From NCBI GenBank assembly GCA_029931535.1, contig JAQPZY010001498.1:3391501-3455500 (forward strand): a DNA stretch of 64,000 bases, in the 5' to 3' direction. The notes beneath the pieces are model-generated. The model ran no database searches, was not told where the DNA came from, and saw nothing but the letters and a program-made list of their open reading frames with translations. How positions within the stretch are numbered: the first letter of the stretch is position 1; each line of letters starts with the position of its first letter. Both the position numbers and the translations under genes were made by a program. Below are positions 58,342-64,000 of this stretch, piece after piece. Source of the DNA: Margaritifera margaritifera. Its lineage: Eukaryota > Mollusca > Bivalvia > Unionida > Margaritiferidae.

Positions 58342-58343
<2 letters not shown>
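57401..58343. other. Intergenic sequence, nothing recognised
   Basis: No coding motif or repeat seen. Slightly less AT-rich than the introns. Confidence 0.35.

Positions 58344-58405
<62 letters not shown>
58344..58405. repeat. (GA)n microsatellite
   Basis: About 30 GA units. Confidence 0.97.
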
Positions 58406-58407
<2 letters not shown>

Positions 58408-58729
58408 TTAGGTTCGCCATCACATTCCAGTTATTGTCATTGAAGTGAGCCAGGAGTCACGACGTCCCGAAATCATAGGGAAAGACACCTTCCAACAGTA
58501 TTTCGGTGTGAGGGTACAATAGTGCTCTGATCCTTAACTTTAAAATGGACGACAATTATTAATTAAAATAAAGATGTTTGTTTTCCTCAGTTGTCACCAT
58601 TGAACACGCTTGAGATCTGAGGCCAGTGTTTTACATTATGTGGAATATTAATTTCTTCGATGGACGCCAAAAAGTATATTTTAAGTTATGAATGTGTATT
58701 AGGTGAAATTTGTCTTTTCTATGCCTTCT

Positions 58730-59300
58730 TTGCTTTCTTGTACTGTGCATACTGTGTTTTGACTGGAAACTAGATCGGATGTCAGGATGGTTGAATGTTA
58801 TTTGGGAGTTTTTGTTGGGAGTTTTTGTTTTTAATGTTCAGACTAGCTTCCTAGTTAACGGATTAACCCCAAACGACAGAATCGAACTTGCCGCAAAAAT
58901 CCGAAAACGACCGAAATAGATGTTAAAACTCACCGTTCACAGTCAAATTAGCACAGTGAGCGAATGAAGGACGAGCGCAAAAAATTCTAGTTCGAATCAC
59001 TAAGTAAATTCGACGCACAGTGAAAGCATATATTTGAAAACACACCGTTCATAAATCCATGCATCTATGCACTGCTTTGATTCCAGTATAGGTTCAAGAT
59101 ATATAAATGGCGTAGAATCTAAGTGCTGTACACACTATTTAAAACACAGCGGCTGTGTATATAATTCACCATATATTAAGTACACTACGAGAGTAAAATC
59201 TGTTGTTAGATTTGATTTTTGGCATCTGGGTGTTTTGGGCTGTTTTTATTCTTTAAGTAGAAGAGTACTTTCTTTGTTGGACTGTTTTTCTCAAACTTAA
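58730..59300 (+). repeat. Dispersed duplication, copy 2
   Basis: Matches 61200-61760 in order: TTTGACTGGAAACTAGA, AAACGACAGAATCGAA, CCGTTCATAAATCCATGCAT, ATGTAAATGGCG-like text and TGTATATAATT.ACC. The right end of the family (pyrimidine-rich block onward) is not present. Confidence 0.85.
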
Positions 59301-59689
59301 AGAAAAGATGTAATGTAATAACTGAATGCTGTACCCGCCAGACATCACATACATTAAATAGAGTAGCCTTCATATATAGAATAGCTCATCTCCCAGGGTG
59401 TAAAACAACTGGAATCCCTTCAGCTTTCTTTGCTGATTGCGAGCTACTGAGCATGAGTAGCACTGCATCTAGTGTGCTGAGGTGTTTCGTTCAAACTGAA
59501 AGTAAAACTATACCCGCCAACGGAAGCGGTGTATGTAGATGCAAGTTCTTCGCATCTATTGATTGCATATATATATATATATAAAGAAATAGGGGCAACC
59601 AGTTATATTTTCCTTTAAATATGTGTAATTGATTAAATATTATAAATTTATTAATGAAGATGATAAATAATCTTATAATTACAGCTTTC

Positions 59690-59775
59690 CAGATATGCCG
59701 ACAGTATCCAAACTGTGAATCCAAATGTTTCCTTTAATAGACGTTCCATTTCAGAATTAATATTGAATTATGCCT
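59690..59775 (-). pseudogene. GIY-YIG-type retroelement C-terminus remnant, copy 1
   Basis: The minus strand gives MERLLKET then, with a one-base loss, WIHSLDTVG. It matches the segment at 60335-60425. The R-L-L-x-E-x-x-W-I-x-x-L-x-T pattern is the end of GIY-YIG endonuclease domains in Penelope-like and related elements. Confidence 0.5.
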
Positions 59776-60334
59776 CTTTCTACAATTATTGTACAAAGAT
59801 CTTAAGATTGTAAAATATTATACTATACGATTTCAAAATTAGGAACATTGAAACTTTTTTTGTATTATTTTGATAAATAGTTCAAAAGTTCAAACGAAGC
59901 ACCATAGAGAGGATTGTACATTTTTAAATTGCACAATATTTCTGTATGTATATTTTTGTCAGTTTTCTACAAATAATAAATAAAATTATAAAATTCAGTT
60001 CCATTGTTATGTGTTATGCAATTTGGATTATATATAAAGCAGTAGGGAAATTCGGTACTTGTGTATTTAATCATATATTGTGTATATATTATTTTGGATA
60101 CATTTTTGTATCTTTTATCATGTAAATATGACAATTAAATGGTATATAGAAATATATATAAAAAAAAACAGCTGCGTTGTATAGGTTACCGTTGAGAAGA
60201 AGAAATACCCCAACACATTGCAGGCAAAATACTTTAAAGTGGGTTCAGCCCAACCAAACCAGTTATTGAGAATGTGTTTCTGTCCCACACCAAGCACAAT
60301 AGAAGTGACCAAATACAATAAATTTGTCAATCAA

Positions 60335-60425
60335 GTTCATACATTATATTAGAAGTATCAAGACGGTGAATCCAATATGTCTCCTTTAACAGACGTTCCA
60401 TTTTCGATTTAACAATATCAATTGC
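60335..60425 (-). pseudogene. GIY-YIG-type retroelement C-terminus remnant, copy 2
   Basis: Minus-strand reading FKAIDIVKSKMERLLKETYW followed by IHRLDT, then a stop soon after. FKAID..K...RLLKETYWIHRLDT resembles the C-terminal endonuclease segment of Penelope-like elements. The rest of such an element is not recognisable. Confidence 0.55.
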
Positions 60426-61189
60426 CTTAAATGAAGAATATTGTAATTTATGGAAGCCTTCGAGATTAAATAGGATCAATAAAGTTATTTATGTCAAATC
60501 TATCTTTGTTTGTGTGTTTAGATACTTGCTGACGGGTTTGTCCAACATATTTCTTTTTGCAATTTTTCAATTAAATAACATTAGATATTGCACAGTTAGT
60601 ATCCTAACGCATCTTAAATGTTTTGACAATACTGCTACTGGAATAAGTATTTTCATTAATGAAATAACAGTGCGAACATCTGTCTATTATATTTAGTTGA
60701 TGAACCATGATTTTTAACATTTAACAACCTTAACTCATTTAGTAATGAAATATGCTGAAATTGTGAATGTCAGAGCCAACATGCCTACTCTCCAGTTATA
60801 TTTTTCTACATTATAGGCATACTTATATTTCATCTTCGCCTTCTATTATTTTTTGGGCTTATGTACATTTGTTAAGTTTTTCCATTCAGCTTTATTTCAT
60901 CATTGTGTTCCTTATGGAATGTATACACTTACAAGGCAAAGTAGGTAATAGTCACCTATCCCTTCTGTAATTCTATTTTTCCCTCTACTTCTGCTTCTAT
61001 TATACTCTTCTTTATGCAATTATAAAACTTTCTCGTAGGTGCTACCAAATAGAAGACTTTTCTGTCCTATACCAAACAGCGCCATCACTTCCTATACAAA
61101 ATAATGTGCTCAAAAATACCGTTCAAAACAAACCATGCATCAGAAAGTTCTATGCAACAATCAAACTAAATTTCTGCATTTTCACACAT

Positions 61190-62097
61190 TTCATGCATAT
61201 CAGCCTCAGTTACATGCCATTGCTATTGCGTCCTCTCTTTGCACTTTTTCTAAAGTACCAGTCTTATTGCTGTATAGCATCTTTGTTTGGAAACTAGACC
61301 GGGTATGATCATGGAAGGTCATTGGGATCATGGTAGGTTGTTGGGAGTTTTCATAAAGGTCTCGAGTTTCTGTCGTTTTGCATTAGAAAGAAAGATTAGA
61401 ATAGATCTATTTATCGAAAATGAAAACCTAAAACGACAGAATCGAATTTAGTGCAATAAACCGAAACTGACAGAAATATCTCAGTGACAAAATATACGAC
61501 CGAGTGCAATTGTGAATTATAATTCGAATCAATACGATTTGAAGTGCAAAGAAAGCGTCAGTAACAGAGCTTTAAAAATACACTGTTCATAAATCCATGC
61601 ATGTATACACTGGTTTGATTTATGTAGGGCCGAGGATATGTAAATGGCGGCCGTGCAACAGTTTCTTCCTGTTCAATATGTGTACTGTACACAGAGTTTA
61701 TAACAGCGGTTGTATATATAATTTACCCTATTTTAAGTACACCGAGAGCGTGAAATATATACTTTCTTCCTTCATTTCTTCTTAACTTTCTTCCGTCCTT
61801 CATTCCTTCTTTCCTTTCTTTTTAAATCTTTCTTTCGAAAGGAAAACAACATAAACTCGAGACCTTTATGAAAAGGTCTCAACTGATGTAGTGGTCAACC
61901 AAACACCGCGAGACCTGGAGTGACCATCATTTGTTAAACAGTACAATCCTATAATGAGACGAAAAGCGTGGTTTAAAATAAATAAATAAGTAAACACATT
62001 TTTTAAAACATTTTAAAAAAAATAATTGTATTTCTCTTGTTCAGAATTGAAATGTATAGATCATTGAAAATCTTATGGACTCTCATGATACAATCAT
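61190..62097 (+). repeat. Dispersed duplication, copy 3 (longest; interrupted by solo LTR)
   Basis: The left half matches 58730-59300 and the right half matches 56980-57400, so it links the two shorter copies into one family of at least 0.9 kb. Ends at the target ATCAT (62093-62097) and resumes at 63579 (ATCATACAAGTG). No coding capacity recognised. Confidence 0.88.
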
Positions 62098-63578
62098 TGT
62101 CACGGAATTGTATGGTTTATATCAATATGTATATGTGATCAAAAACGTATTCGGGTTTCGTTTCCGACTAGAGCGTTACTCGGGGGTTGTTTATTTTTTT
62201 CGGCTCTAGTTATTTTGAAATACTGACCGCGATTCACCCCATGCTGGACGTTCAAATTGCCTGCAGTGAAAACTCACGTACCTAGCTGCTGCGCATATCT
62301 GTCACAGCTAGAGTACATATAGAGCGAATTCTCTATAAACAAATTACACTACGACGAGTCTTGTCAGAAAGCTTACCTCTTTACGGGAGCAAAACTTCAG
62401 CTGTAGAGGTATGTGAAATTTAAGATTGTATTCTTTATCACTATTCGTTTTATATGACATAATTGTTTCATATATTAGATGTTTTAGAATTTATTCAAAA
62501 TTCTACAGAGAGTCAATACCTAGGTCATACAACGCCATGATATTAGAAATACTAGAGTCTGGTTCGAGTTAGTTATTTGTTGTAACTGAATAGACGGATT
62601 TTATTTAATTATACGCGGCATGCATTGAATGATTAATGTAATGTGTAACGAGACGTAATTCATGTGCGCGCATGCGCAACATATATCAATACAAAAGTAC
62701 TAACCGTGTCATATGTACTACACGGTTTAGTTGTTATACTTTTAGTGTTCCTTATGTATGGTTTGGTGATGCGAAGTCACAGAACTCTGTGTGGTTTCGT
62801 GTGACGTGTACGCTGTGTCTGGTGACGTTGTTTCGGAAGAGTGTACTGGTTTTCTCGATGCGAGGGACCAAGGCTTCTCGACCAACGGGTCTGTGCTAAT
62901 GTGAAGGCTCTCGAGGGATCCTTCAACAGACTGGGAGGGGTGGACCATGCGTGGTGGCTCCTTGACCATTGACTAGAGCGGGTGGAACCGGAGATACATC
63001 TTGGTCGTCAAACGGGCGCCACGATAGTTATATTTATTGCGTGTTCCATTTTATTGTTATCTCAATATTGCTATCTGTGCAAGATTACATTCATTCCCAT
63101 TTCAATGTCGCTATATGTGTGATAGATTCATAATTTCATGCATTCCCATTTCATTTTCGTTATATGAACGATATATTCATAAATTCATACATATTCCAAT
63201 ATCGCTTAATAGATTGATGAATAAATGAGTATCATATTGATAAGTGCATAAATCACATGCTTTGGTCACCCTTGGTACTTAATAAGACCTTGTTTATATT
63301 GGGGTGTAAATCATATACTCTTATTTGTCGATTGGTGATAGGATGCTATTCACGTTTGTTTAAAATTCCATTCGTTAAATTCATCTTTGATTTTTCTCGT
63401 TGAGTTACTTGTTGTTGATAGTTCCATGTTAGGAACTTTATAATTTTCCTTATCTTTTTGTTATAATGGTGTCAGATTTGTTCATCTTTAAATTGCGTTT
63501 ATAAATAAACATCTTATTAACGCAGTTGCTTTCGGTGTCTTCACTAATCCAGTCCTCACCCGGCTTCATCCTGTGACA
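62098..63578. mobile_element. Solo LTR, 1,481 bp, TSD ATCAT
   Basis: Starts TGTCACGGAATTG and ends CATCCTGTGACA, with a 6-bp terminal inverted repeat TGTCAC/GTGACA. Flanked by ATCAT at 62093-62097 and 63579-63583. No gag or pol. The paralogous sequence at 57376 shows the site without the insert, so the borders are proved by comparison. The start TGTYACGGAATT resembles the 24039 solo LTR but the interior is different. Confidence 0.95.
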
Positions 63579-63742
63579 ATCATACAAGTGAAATACTTCT
63601 TATCTCACTAAAATGGTTGCATTTTCTATCAATTGTATCTCCTGTTTTGCATCTGTAGGAAACAAAATTAATGAACCTAGTAAATTATTTTTCTATTATC
63701 ATTGGCAATTTTTAAAAATAATCAAAATGTATTTTCATCTAC

Positions 63743-63905
63743 AACAGTTAGCAGTGGTAGCTCTGTTAGTGGAACGTCTGACTAGCAATGAAAGGGTCGC
63801 GTGTTAAGCTGTATCTCCTTGGGAACTTGCATAATTATAGCTCTCTAACCTGTCTAATATTTATATCATTGTATATTAATGTATTTCATAAAATCTAGTA
63901 TCTAT
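63743..63905 (+). mobile_element. SINE-like sequence with tRNA-like head, decayed
   Basis: AGTGGTAGCTCTGTTAGTGG and GACTAGCAATGAAAGGGTCGC look like the A-box side and arm of a tRNA-derived SINE. The B box is broken (GCGTGTTAAGCTG). TCTCCTTGGGAACTTGCAT resembles the CCTTGGG central motif in the 28195 SINE. Confidence 0.5.
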
Positions 63906-64000
63906 ACATACAGTGTGGGATCCATGAATAAGTACTTTTCTCTCTGTTTAGTATATAGCCATCAGTTTCTAATCATAATTTCATGTATACACCTTGCATA

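Noticed and set aside
63743..63800. Possible functional tRNA gene
   Set aside because: The B box is broken and the sequence continues into a SINE-like body.

Overview
This window looks like AT-rich metazoan nuclear DNA, most probably from a mollusc and plausibly a bivalve. That placement is inference: it rests on the one host gene, on tRNA-derived SINEs of a type known from molluscs, and on the mix of Ty3/Gypsy, DIRS-like, pogo-like, LINE and Penelope-like remnants. There are no bacterial-style operons, no CRISPR array and no intact rRNA or tRNA genes. Most open frames are short chance frames; the real coding content is one spliced host gene plus decayed mobile-element genes.

Left half (1-33.6 kb): a single gene on the minus strand encodes an NADP-dependent isocitrate dehydrogenase of the cytosolic IDH1 type. 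I could place eight exons with consistent phase and GT-AG borders: start codon at 33587, then exons at 33445-33484, 28808-28914, 17676-17762, 16045-16205, 14137-14283, 8808-8948 and 1683-1842. Two parts are not seen: about 96 codons between the exons at 14137 and 8948 (the segment holding the catalytic Lys and metal-binding Asp residues), and the C-terminal end, which should lie left of position 1. The introns carry a reverse-oriented SINE, a second SINE, pogo-type MITEs, LINE 3' ends, a 900-bp solo LTR, and several minisatellites (periods of about 22, 23, 25, 40 and 80 bp). A divergent repeat family in introns carries palindromic GGTCAnnnTGACC nuclear-receptor-like sites.

Right half (33.6-64 kb): no confident host gene. 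It is a mobile-element patchwork: a LINE end, a 0.6-kb unit repeated three times in tandem, an ORF1/gag-like CCHC fragment, a SINE with target-site duplication (TSD), a minus-strand pogo-like transposase broken by a 1,775-bp LTR-like insert with an exact 5-bp TSD, a second pogo-like transposase on the plus strand with paired subterminal repeats, a deleted Ty3/Gypsy element with LTRs, polypurine tract and TSD, a DIRS-like gag/RT/RNase H fragment, an ORF1-like element interrupted by a 475-bp insert with a 16-bp TSD, and a three-copy dispersed duplication. One copy of that duplication holds a 1,481-bp solo LTR while a sister copy preserves the empty site.

The most interesting signals are the repeat-borne ERE-like palindromes in IDH1 introns, the missing central exon block of IDH1, the exact nested insertions with readable TSDs, and two pogo-like transposases that share a C-terminal PHD-like zinc finger. 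All identifications are by eye from motifs; no search was run.
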